From the NCBI GenBank assembly GCA_003952965.2, contig CM025855.1, positions 16,478,460 to 16,542,459 of the forward strand: a stretch of 64,000 nt of DNA. Reading direction: 5' to 3'. The stretch is from Morella rubra (Eukaryota; Streptophyta; Magnoliopsida; Fagales; Myricaceae). The notes under the pieces were generated by a model, which was not told the origin of the DNA, searched no databases, and saw nothing but the letters and a program-made list of their open reading frames with translations. Position numbers and translations under genes: made by a program. This document shows, one piece after another, positions 46,050 to 56,139 of the stretch; positions within the stretch are counted from its first letter, which is position 1, and each line of letters opens with the position of its first letter.

Positions 46050-47371
46050 CATTCTAGCTTGTTGCCCAAATCTACCAACTTTGTGTTACAAGGGAAATGC
46101 TTTTCCTTCAACGTCAGCAGTACCCTTTGGCAAAAGGGACCTATGAAGATGAGTTAGAAATAAGTTCCCATGCACGTTTGTTGTAATTACTAGACTAATG
46201 TTCTTGCACCCTAGTGATTGGAGAGGATTATGTTAGATAGTTATGTTAGCTTGTTTTAGTTGTAGGCAGCCCTCAATGAGAGCATTTGTATTTTGACCTA
46301 CAACATAATGGAAATATATCTAAGCTCACTTTCCAATTCGGTGTCCCATTCAAATGACATCTTGATTTATCAATTTTTCTACTCCTAGGAGTGGTCATTA
46401 TTGGAAAGTAAAGAAAGAGGGTATCTAAATCTGCCACAAACACATACTCAGCAAGATATGCGTTTGACAACTATATATTTGCATCTCAAATATGGAGGAG
46501 AAGATCGATAGACCCAAAGATAGCCAGGACATGAGATTGGGATATTGCCAATGGCTTCGTTAAAAAACATACCAAAAAATTCAAGTCAAAGCCTAGCCCA
46601 ACCATTATTCCTCTTCTCCTTCTCACACTTCGTCAGGTAAGCCACCAGCATATCATCCAAATACAGAAATTCACAACGGTAGGCTGTAGTACAAAGGATA
46701 TGCAATATACCATGAAAAATGCAGCCTAAGTTTGGTTAGGGCTAGCCATTTAGGATACCGATGTTCTACGAGAATTACATTTGAACAAAGGGATTTCAAT
46801 TTCATTATTAGCGACTTGGATACAGAATGGAGTATCAATTTTTCTTACTTATGTTGGCAACTGTTTTTCAAATCCTTGATTTCAAATACTCAAAACCAAA
46901 TGCAACCTTAGAAAAATCTAAATATTAATGTTAATCAAAACCAAATAGCTAATTCCTATTACTTATATAATGATTATCAATACAATGAAACATCTTATTC
47001 ACTTCCTCAGTGACGAAAGAAAGGTTTTTGAGATGCCCAATCAGATTCTTTCTTCTTCTTCTTTTTTTTTTTGTTTTTTTTTTCTTTCAGGCATTTGCTT
47101 TGTAACCAAACGGAATAAAACAGAGGAGAGAGAGAGAGAGAGAGAGAGATTTCTTACAGTCGCTGAGCTTGTTGGGAGTAGTGGTGGAAGTTTTGACGCA
47201 TATTTCAATAGGGTTGGAAGACATTGAGACTGTAAGGGCTCTCTTGGTCCCGTAGCTTCTCAATTGGCTGAAGCAGTTAGACAAAATGGCAGCACTCAGG
47301 GGAGCCGAAGATTGAAAAAATTGAGGTGTCTGACTGACGATGAGAGCACAAATGCGGTGGGTTGAATTCAT
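46050..47371 (-). pseudogene. DHAR3: Truncated dehydroascorbate reductase, chloroplast type (exons 1-2 only)
   Basis: Exon 1 (47158-47371) starts MNSTHRI, carries a Ser/Ala/Arg-rich transit-like leader and then SSNPIEICVKTSTTTPNKLS, the conserved DHAR N-terminus. The donor GACT|GTAAG is intact. Exon 2 (46050-46140) follows a good acceptor (CATAG|GTCCC) and reads PFCQRVLLTLKEK, with the catalytic Cys of the CPFC motif, then LVDLGNKLEW to a donor GT. Phases agree (1, then 2). DHARs reduce dehydroascorbate to ascorbate with glutathione. The C-terminal four-fifths (rest of the thioredoxin fold and the GST-C domain) is not found before the Harbinger element ends at 45596, nor beyond it. The longer reading from 47404 adds 11 residues; MNSTHRI fits known DHAR3 starts better. 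Confidence 0.85.
47125..47149. repeat. (GA)n microsatellite
   Basis: A GA run of about 25 bp directly inside DHAR intron 1, next to the exon 1 donor. On the minus strand it is a (CT)n tract. Confidence 0.9.
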
Positions 47372-48246
47372 CGAGAAAGAGAACCATTGTAGCATAATTC
47401 CCAAATTATTGGCCAGATTGAAACCCTAACAAAACACTAAGTATTATTCGATAGTTATTCGTTGGAGGTTGACTACCCTCAAAGCTAGTCAATTGCAATT
47501 TCAATTCAAGCACAATTTCTTCATTACAAAAGAATTGAGTTGTAATACAAGTCCAAAGTGAAAATCGTCACATTCTGATGTTCTTTAGTAAAAATAATAT
47601 AATATTTCCGTAGAACTAAAAAAGGAAGAAGAATGTCTCAAAAACAAAGATAAAGAGTTGAGTTTCTATTATTCTTTTCTATTTGGATAATTGTATCAGA
47701 GAAGGAAATAATTGGACTAACACCAAGAGTGAGTAATTCTAACTTTTAACTTTATTAATGATTTTGTTGAGAATAGAGTGCTCATGACCATCATTTAGTT
47801 TTTTTTCCTCATTATAGGACTTCAAGGTGCATTTTGCCCATATAGAAGTCATAGTAGCTTTGAGAGTAATGACGGCACAAATATGTTGTATTTTTTTTTT
47901 TACCTCCAAAAGATTCAAGACTCTCATTGTAGATTGTTGTGTATTTATAAATCATAGTAATTTTTATGGAGCTATAAGCTAGGGTTTCGATTAACAAATG
48001 TCTCGTGTCAAAACTTTATGTACGATAGAATCTATCTTTTGTGGGAAGTTTTATTGCATTGCTACAAGCTGGCAACAAATACGTATATAATTCAAATATC
48101 TATGAGTCTCAGAAAGTAGTATTTTGCTTTGTGTGCAATACAAATTGAAGGTATTAGATTACTCGTACATCTTGGATGCTCATAATGCACTTGCTCTTAT
48201 TTTTGGTAAAATAACGTATTTCGAATCACAAGTTTGAAGTTAAATA
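47372..48246. other. DHAR upstream flank, nothing else recognised
   Basis: A/T-rich intergenic DNA. It would contain the former DHAR promoter; no TATA box was picked with confidence. No transposon ends were seen before the LTR at 48252. Confidence 0.4.
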
Positions 48247-48251
48247 CATAG

Positions 48252-49392
48252 TGTTAGTCCCAAGGTTACATAATAACCTCTTCATAATTGATTTTGATGA
48301 TAATTACAAACCACTATATTTCATTCAAGAAATTTCAATACTTGTAAAAGTTTGTTTGCATCAAAAGATTTATGAACAATGTGAATCTTGATGATTAAAG
48401 TTGAATATGTTGTTATTTTATTCACTTATCAAGATTAATTTGAGTTTATGTTCATATTGAAGGTTTATTGAAAAGTTCAAATCATTCCACGAGTCAAAGA
48501 ATGGACTTCTCAAAATTCTGCGAAGAACGAGTTCACTATATTAGGCAAATAGGTCGACTATATGAAGCACTAGGGCGAATAATTTCAAATATATTCAAAT
48601 GAGTCGACTCTATGAAAACATTGAGTCGACTACATGCTCGAGAAGTCAAAACTCAAGAAGTCAAAGTCAAATGAAGACAATGAGTCTACTATATTATTGT
48701 AGATCATGTTAAAAGCACTTGGGTTGTGAGTGTTGTATCCATAAAAGCACTTGGGTTTGTAAGTGTTGCATCCAAAAAAGTACTTGGTGGGTTGTGGGTG
48801 TAGATCATGTAAAAATACTTGAGTTTAAATGTTGAATCTGGAAAAGCATTTATATAGTTCTCTAACATGCGCTCGTAACCTAGAGTGTATGTTATATTGA
48901 AGATAATGGAGAAAGCCTATATAAGAGAGTACCTTGGGGGTAGACGTAGGCATTGTTTGAGTTGAACCACCTAAAAATTTCAATGTCGTATCTCTCAACT
49001 CTCTCTTATCTTACTTGCCTTATATGCTTGACTGGATGTTTGAGTTGATACCAAGTACTCGTGTTTTTTGTGCATATCTGAAAAAGATTGATGCTTTCAA
49101 TTTGATTTTTTTGGTTTAAAAATATTATCCATTGCGCTTATCTTGCATATCTAAAAAAGCATGCATTATGCCTTTGCTTTGATCATTGTGTTTTAAAGAT
49201 ATTGTACCTTGTGCTTATCTGGAATATCTGAAAAATATATTGTGTTTGTGATTTGAAGTTGTTTAAAGATATTAAGCCTTTGCGCTTATCTTTTGAAAAA
49301 TTTAATGTAGTTTTGGGGTTACTATCTTTGTTGAAAGCGAAATTTTTTATAAAACTCAATTCATCTCCTTGGGTTATCTATCTGGACTTACA
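48252..49392 (+). mobile_element. SIRE-like Copia solo LTR, diverged
   Basis: It begins TGTTAGTCCCAAGGTTAC and then ATTTTGATGAT, like the 13216 LTR, and ends CTCCTTGGGTTATC...GGACTTACA. The 5-bp flanks CATAG (48247-48251) and GATAG (49393-49397) match at four of five bases. Inside, GTCGACTATATGAAG-type motifs repeat (48550-48690), and the block GAACCACCTAAAAATTTC is shared with the other family members. No internal retroelement sequence adjoins it. Confidence 0.8.
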
Positions 49393-49706
49393 GATAGATT
49401 GTCAATTGGGCGACCTCTAACTCAGGCAACAAATATACCATAAATGATTTAATATGTACAAATGCATAGCCTTCATTTTTCGACACGAAGGACACTTGAT
49501 GACCGAATGACTAGTCTTGGTGGGAAGTGAGCATGTTGTGCGGAGATTCAAAGCAACGTGATTTATGTTATCTTTATCACTTAGCTATTTGTTTGAATTT
49601 ATTTGGCAATTTTGTTTCATCTTATCTGCTATGACAAGATCATTTTAGTTTCATCTTATCTGATAATTTAGTTTTATCTTATATCGTATTAATTCAAAGC
49701 AAGATA

Positions 49707-50330
49707 GTGCTCGAAAACCAGAACCTGAGAGAGTACTTGAGGCCTTAGAAGACTAAAGAGGTGCCTGAAAACCAGAACCCAAGAGAGTACTTGGGCACCT
49801 AAAAATTAAAGACCAAGGGAATGTTCGAGAAAGAGAACACGAGAGAGTACTTGACATCTAAGAAAGACAAAGGGACTGCTCCAGAACTAGATCCCGAGAC
49901 AGTACTTGGCCCCTTAACAGAGATTTGGGATGTGCTTGCGAACCAGAATCCGAGACAATATATACTTGACCCCTAAAAATGACAAAGCACTATTCGAGAA
50001 CCAAACCTCCAGAAGGTACTTGGCACCTTAAAAGAGATCAGGGAAGTGCTTGAGAACCAGAACCCAAGAGAGTACTTGAAACCAGTGGTGGATCCAGGAT
50101 CAAAATTTATGGGGATCGAACTTTATGGGAGAAGAAGGAGAAGGACAAGGAGAAGAAGAAGAAGTGGGTTGGCCTAAACCTGTGGGGCTCGGAAAAAAAA
50201 AAAAAATTTACATAGAAATTTTTATTTTGGGCGGTGCAATCGGTGGCGGCCGCCCCTGCATCCGCCACTGCTTGAAACCTAAAAAAGACTAGGAACTACT
50301 CGAAAAGCATAAAGAATCACCTTGTTGGTC
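49707..50330. repeat. Minisatellite, ~54-60 bp units
   Basis: Seven to eight units share GTGCTCGAGAACCAGAACCC, then GAGAGAGTACTTG and a variable tail with CCTAAAAAAGA. Units are 54-60 bp and differ by several bases each, so the array is old. It is interrupted by the MITE at 50083-50270. Confidence 0.85.
50083..50270. mobile_element. hAT-type MITE (188 bp)
   Basis: The ends CAGTGGTGGATCCAGG and, inverted, CAGTGGCGGATGCAGG are terminal inverted repeats. An exact 8-bp duplication CTTGAAAC flanks it (50075-50082 and 50271-50278), the hAT signature. It carries an A13 tract and no coding sequence. It lies in the middle of a minisatellite unit. Confidence 0.9.
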
Positions 50331-50586
50331 AAAAACAAAATAAGAAGGAAAGAGACATGTACAATACCTAAAGTGGGAATGGACGTACATCTTATTCTTC
50401 TTGTTCTACACGAACCATGTACCTTTTAAGTCTGTACACCAGTGATAGAGAGACCAGGGAAGACATGTTCCTACACTACAGGGTAGACATGTTCCTACAC
50501 TATAGGCGAAAGACCATACAATATAACCCCAAGTAGGCATTATTTATTTGGACGTGATCCGGATACACAAATGTATAAGCTCAAAT

Positions 50587-52411
50587 TTATGTAACAACTT
50601 TACGACTAGATTGGCACCAGCGATCATAAGAAAATTGGAGATTCGGCCAATCTGAAGCAGCTATCGTAAAATCTTGCAGCCAATTTGTGAGAATAACTTC
50701 TTGATCCATTGCCGGTAAGCTGGAGAGCGCCTCATCTATTGCCCTTTCTACTTCGATCTTTTCAAACCTTGTCAAGACAGGATACGCCAGCCCGTTGCTT
50801 GCATGGCAAAATAATGGAAGCCAAAACAGTAACAACCTGAACTTCACTTGGATCGAAATTACCATGTCTTCCGCAATGAGCTCTCGAAACAATATAGCTG
50901 CATAAGAGAAAAATAACTCTACAATAAATTTACGTGGAGATAAAAAATAAGTTTCTACGCACTGGAAGGGAGAGATGAACAACCTGAGATCTTGACAATG
51001 GAGCCTTGGACCCTAACATTGGCACTAAGAGAGAGGGAAGCTAGACCAGAAGCAAAGCTCCACTGAACCAAAGCTTCATCCACAGCTCCGAAATCCCTAA
51101 GCTTAGTAGTCATCCACAGCAGCTCCTGAGACAGCTTCTCTGCCATCACCTCCTCCTCACCGACTACCCCCAGTTGCCTCTTCTTCTGTAACTGAAACTT
51201 GCCGACATTCGCCACGGTAGACATTATGGCATTTACGCAAAAACCGAGTCCCTTCACGTAAGAGTTCAAGTACGAGCCCATCGGCAGCGCCCGGATGACC
51301 CGTGTGGTCCACGCGTTCGAGCCGCCAACCTCATCCTCCGCTTGCGAGCGTTCGAGAGCACGGTAGAGAAGGCTTGACGTGCGCTCGAATGCGGAAGCCA
51401 GGGCGGTGCGGTTGATGTGGAGGAGAGCCACGTGGCCACATCTCGCATTCTCGTCCATAATCCTGTCAGCCATCGCCATCGCGAATTGGTATTTCCCCGA
51501 CGTGGCCGGGATCTCGTTGAGGAGAGCAAGGATCTACGCCAGTCGCCACAAAAGAACAAAGAGCATTAGAGGATCATCCAATGAGAACAGAACACGTGAC
51601 AAGGTGCGCATCAGAACTGTATCGTTTTATGCCGAATGCGCTGCACTGGCAAAAGTTTGGAGCCGTACAGGTTCAGTAGGGTTCTGTGACATCTTTTACG
51701 TGGCGTGGCTAGTAGTGTAAAGTGGTGCATGTACAACACTTGTTTGCCAATGCATTAGAAGACTGCCACCTAGTACTATCACCAGCTCTGTATTCTAATC
51801 ATTATGCTTTCGTTATCGGATTTGATTATTTTGGATTTCTATAACTCTGATGGACCCACCAATGAAAATAATTAAATAAACATAAACTAATGCTCTAAAT
51901 AAATTATGATTTGTCTAGTCAATACGCTGATAATTGTCCTCTAGTTTGACCTCAACTTTTTCTCTCTAGCTTTGCAAAATTGTCAATTAGGGAGGCTTAC
52001 CTGTGACAGTGCTCTGCCAAGGGCTTCAATGGACGGTCCATCAACTCCTTCCTGAACAACTAAGTCCAAGGAAGGAAATGAAGACATTAATGATGAGGAG
52101 GACGATGAAGATGACCCTGAAAAGTCTAATAATCCAGCAGGCGAGAAGCCTCCGAGGAGGTATTGAGGAGAAGGGCCAATGGCGCAAGGGAAGTAATCCA
52201 TCAAGAACCTGAGAACCCACACCGCCATCCAAGTCACCAGCATCACCACGAACCGCAAATGGTCCTTGGCCTTCCACCTCTCGGCCTGCTCGGTTTTCGC
52301 CACCAACACAAGCGTCTTGGCAGCCGCGTTCACCGTGGACATAAAAAAGGAGCTCAGGAGGGATGAAGGTCTGGTCTTGTAGCCATACGCTATGTCTAGT
52401 TCGGTTCCCAT
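50587..52411 (-). CDS. Uncharacterised plant protein, 3 exons, intact
   Basis: Exons 52001-52411, 50984-51533 and 50587-50897 join at GT..AG sites with phases 0 and 1 to give 423 residues without a stop. I chose the ATG at 52411 (MGTELDIAYGY, context AACCATGG) because a TATA box lies about 70 bp upstream; an upstream in-frame Met (52528) would precede that box. I do not recognise the family. Visible parts: a hydrophobic, probably membrane-spanning stretch at about residues 52-74 (LRFVVMLVTWMAVWVLRF); a poly-Ser run near 117-124; a helical, charged central region (IEALGRALSQILALLNEIPA, MDENARCGHVALLHINRTAL); a second hydrophobic stretch in exon 3 (FRLLLFWLPLF); and a C-terminal NWLQDFTIAASDWPN. 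Intact frame and splice sites argue for a functional gene. Confidence 0.82.
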
Positions 52412-52480
52412 GGTTCTCCCTGGAGGAGGTCTTCTTTCTCCGCGAGATGGTACGGTGGAGGAAAGCATAAATTGTTGTGA

Positions 52481-52489
52481 GTTTATATA
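52481..52489 (-). promoter_or_regulatory. TATA box of the uncharacterised gene
   Basis: The minus strand reads CTATATAAAC about 70 bp upstream of the ATG at 52411, a normal plant spacing with a short 5' UTR. It decides between the two possible start codons. Confidence 0.65.
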
Positions 52490-53556
52490 GGGAGTCATTG
52501 CCAAGTGTTTGAGTTCTTCCATGGACATGTAGAAACGTGGAGGAGTATAATGGTATATGTGGGGGGCACTGGTTTTTTCTCTCTTTTGCTTTTAATAGAT
52601 AAAAGAAGGAAACATTTGCTTGGTTTTCCAAGGTCGGTTTCCCAAACTGTCAAAACTTTTGACAGTTTTTTTTTCTTTTGCAAAATTTTGACAGTTTTTT
52701 ATTTACCTTCTTTCTCTCTTCTTTTGTCAGTATCGGACCGCAACGTTGTTTTTGTTTTTATTTACACTGCTACTGAAGTCCAAGGTTAAAAACACTTGAC
52801 CATCATTTTTCCTTTTTCCCTGTTTTCTTCTTTTCCTTTGAAAAAGCTGCCGTTTCTGTTTACCTCGCTATCGTTGCGGCTGAATCTCTCGACACGCGTC
52901 TGCGCACATGCTGCAGACTCTCTTGAGAGATGAGAGGATGAATGTTGGGATAAAACAGAGCAAAACAACTAACATCACTTTTTGCATACTAAAATTTTAA
53001 CCTTAAAATCTTATGTCATTACAATTATTTTTTTTTTCTCTTTATTTTTTATAAACTTTTTCATTTTACCTTTTTACTAACTCTTAAAATTTTACTAAAA
53101 TTTTGTTTCTAAACATCATATAAAACTCAAAATAAAAATAAATAATATAGAAGAAGGAGATTAGGCATAGTGAGGGAGAAAAAAATAGGTATTAAAAAAT
53201 AGGATGAAGTGGTGAGAATTAAAGGATAAATATCCTTGTCATCCAACTAATTAATTATAATTACATGCATATATATAAAATCAATATAAGATATAATTTT
53301 GAACAGATCGATCAGATATATAGGTTTTTTTGTCTATAAAAAATTAGCAGACTAATAAGACATTCCGACCCTTCGTTTTTCGCTAGTTAGTTAAATTTTG
53401 ATGGATAAATGAACTTATTTATTTGAAAAATATACTATAAGAATTAACCAATCTGTTTAATATTATACTCAATAACTAATTTGTTAAAAATCAATATAAT
53501 AGAGATTGTAGGCCTATTAATTATATGACCTAACTTGGTGTTTTACATGTTTAGAC
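52490..53556. other. Intergenic, nothing recognised
   Basis: Distal promoter of the uncharacterised gene and very A/T-rich intergenic sequence with several T and A tracts. No coding region or element end was seen. Confidence 0.4.
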
Positions 53557-53564
53557 GCACCATA

Positions 53565-54321
53565 TAGGGGTGGTTAACGATAGTGTAGGTGATGGTTTGG
53601 TGAAAATCGTCACCGTCACTGCCATTGACGAAATCACATAATTGACACCGCCACGCACTGCTAAGGCACAATAACCGTCCTTGCCGGTGATGGTATTAAC
53701 GGTAACGATTATACGGTAACCGCTTAAACCGTATAACTGCTAGGCAAAAAAAAAAAAGGCTTTTTTTTGGGCTTTTCATTTTTTTTTTTTTTTTCTTTTT
53801 GGGCTGGAGTTTTTTTGAACCATTAAGGATGCCCAATATATATAATCATATAATCAAAATATCATAACTTGTTTAAATTTTCAACATAATATCATAATCA
53901 ATAAATTATATCAAATGGACAAATATCATAACCTATTCAAACATAATATCATAATCATTAATAATCATAACAAATATAATAAGCTGTCTAAAAGTCCACA
54001 TAATATCATATTCAAATATAATGACTAAAGTCCAATAAAAGTGTTAAACAATGTGACATAAACCAACTAACATATTCCAATAAAAGCCCAACAAAAGTAT
54101 GTCATATAATCAATAATCATCTCAAGTCTCAACTAGGGGATGTTAACAGTAGTGTAGGTGACGGTTTGGCGAAATCGTCACCGCAAATTGACAGAATCAC
54201 ATATTTGACACCGCCACCGCACCATTAAGGTACAATAACCGCTCTTACCGGTTACGGTACCGGTAGCGGCGGCGGTTTTAGCGGTTAAAACCGCCACCGC
54301 CGGTGAAAATGAGCACCCCTA
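53565..54321. mobile_element. Non-autonomous hAT element (757 bp)
   Basis: It starts TAGGGGTGGTTAACG and ends GAGCACCCCTA, a short terminal inverted repeat TAGGGGTG. The 8-bp flanks GCACCATA (53557-53564) and GTACCATA (54322-54329) match at seven of eight bases. A subterminal block (TAGTGTAGGTGAYGGTTTGG, then ATCGTCACCG) occurs near both ends as a direct repeat, at about 53580-53740 and 54145-54290. The centre is A/T-rich with repeated ATAATATCATAATCA. No transposase is present. Confidence 0.78.
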
Positions 54322-54329
54322 GTACCATA

Positions 54330-55399
54330 TTGGTATTGAATACAAAGTGTCTAAATACTCTTGTGCGTTTGTTGTTATGCTCTCAACTTGATCAATGTGC
54401 TTTTCAACTAAGTCAAGTTTATCTAGACCCAATGCACAAAGGTCAGATGCAACACATTTCCTTCGTTACTTAAAATAAAAAGTGTGTTAAAAAATTTTGC
54501 TGCAAAAATCTTTCCCTAGTGAGAAACTATCGATAAGAAGCTTCGCTTATTCCAAGCTGGCCGTAGAGATTACTTAGCCGACTAAGCAAGACAATCTTCA
54601 CCATTTATTAGGGGTTAGTAACAATTTATTATTTTCAAAATTAAATTAAAAAGGGGAGGTTTAAATTATTTGGATAAATGAGTTGGAAAAGAAAACATTG
54701 AGAGTTGAGGGCGGTGTCCAGATATTTTCTGTGTGCTTTCAGTGTATAACACATAAGTGGTTGATAATGTGCAGAGTCAGAGGGAGATAAAAAAAAAAAT
54801 ATGATCACGTAAAACTATTTTCTTAAAAAATAAAAAAAAAAATTTAAAATAAGTCCTTGATTTTGCTTCAAAATGAATTACTCCTTGATCTCCTTGCAAA
54901 AAAATTAAGTTTAAAATCATCGACTAGTTTTTGAGATTTAGAATTTTTCAAGTTTATACGGAATATTTTATTTTTCCGTTTTCTCTGAAGTGTGATTTAT
55001 TTTTCATGTTAGTCTACCTGTCATTCATTTCTAGACGAAATCTACTAATATGACCAACCATAACCACATCACACCCAATAAACACATAAAACATATCTTT
55101 TAATCTGACATACACGCCACTGTCAATAATATCTTTATAGCCCTGTTCGCTTGAATCTATCATCCAATTTTGTGGGCTTGCGGTACCTCACAAGTGTCTT
55201 CGTTACCCTTAAATGGTGCTCCTACTTTTTTTTTCCTAAATTAAATGGTGCTTCTACTCTTTTTATTTTAATTTGTCTTCTCTTCTCGCGTCTGGCTTGC
55301 TTAGCGGGGATGCCGTCTACTGTTGTCTTTAAACTGACACAAGCAGCGCAGAGAGACCGGTGCTTCTTGTCTTGTGTGCGTCACGCCCTTAGAAGGAAT
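54330..55399. other. Intergenic, nothing recognised
   Basis: A/T-rich DNA with A and T tracts. No gene or transposon terminus is recognised. Confidence 0.4.
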
Positions 55400-55596
55400 C
55401 TTCATTGTAGAAAAGTGAGGCACGTATGAAAAAAAATAATTCCGACGTCTTTTCAAATTTGAAATCGTACGAAGGAGGCGTTTGCAAAATTTGTGGGAAG
55501 CTTCATTGTAGAAAAGTGAGGCACGTATGAAAAAAAATAATTCCGACGTCTTTTCAAATTTGAAATCACGAAGGAGGCGTTTGCACAATTTGTGAA
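55400..55596. repeat. Two-unit ~101-bp tandem duplication
   Basis: The unit starting CTTCATTGTAGAAAAGTGAG occurs at 55400 and again at 55501. It is almost identical apart from a 2-3 base indel (GAAATCGTACGAAGG versus GAAATCACGAAGG) and a few end differences. Confidence 0.92.
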
Positions 55597-56139
55597 AATT
55601 TTAGAATGGTTAAAAATTTTTAAGATAAAAACATGAATTTTATCCCAAAATTTTAATTTTTTAAGTTTTCACACTAATTAAAGGGCCCACCAAAAATAAA
55701 AAAAAAATTTCAAAATTAAGTTTGTCTATTTCTTTATTTTTAATCAGATTTTTTTTACGATTTATCGCCCGGACTCGATGATCTACCAGCATAGAATATT
55801 CAATTTTATTCGTTCCCCCACCCGCTCCAAAAAAAAAAAAAAAAAAAAAGGCTTTCAATGTTATACGTGTGACCTATAGGTAACCCATATTCTTATTGAA
55901 AATTGTGGGCTAGAGTCATGAAAAGATTGCAAGTTATTTTCTTGATTGAAGCCCAAGCAATTTAGTTCGTTGACTGGCCCAGGTTATCGACAGCCCAAGG
56001 CTTTTGAAGTGTGTCTTAATTCTAATGTCTGTTGTAGCTTTCCCCTTCGTCCATGCTGTTCCCTCCATCCAGTACTCGAAGCCTTTTTGTGTTCGACCAG
56101 CAGATTTACCTCTACTCTCGTAGCGTTCACTCGAAGTAA

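Noticed and set aside
47087..47404. Reading DHAR exon 1 straight through into a Ser/Leu-repeat tail
   Set aside because: The tail is the translated (CT)n tract of intron 1; a consensus donor and an in-phase exon 2 at 46050-46140 exist.
49707..50330. CRISPR-like array
   Set aside because: Units are 54-60 bp, imperfect and directly adjacent without unique spacers, in plant nuclear DNA; it is a minisatellite.
51379..51720. Plus-strand frame opposite exon 2 of the unknown gene
   Set aside because: The minus strand joins three exons with correct phases and a TATA box; this frame is a shadow.
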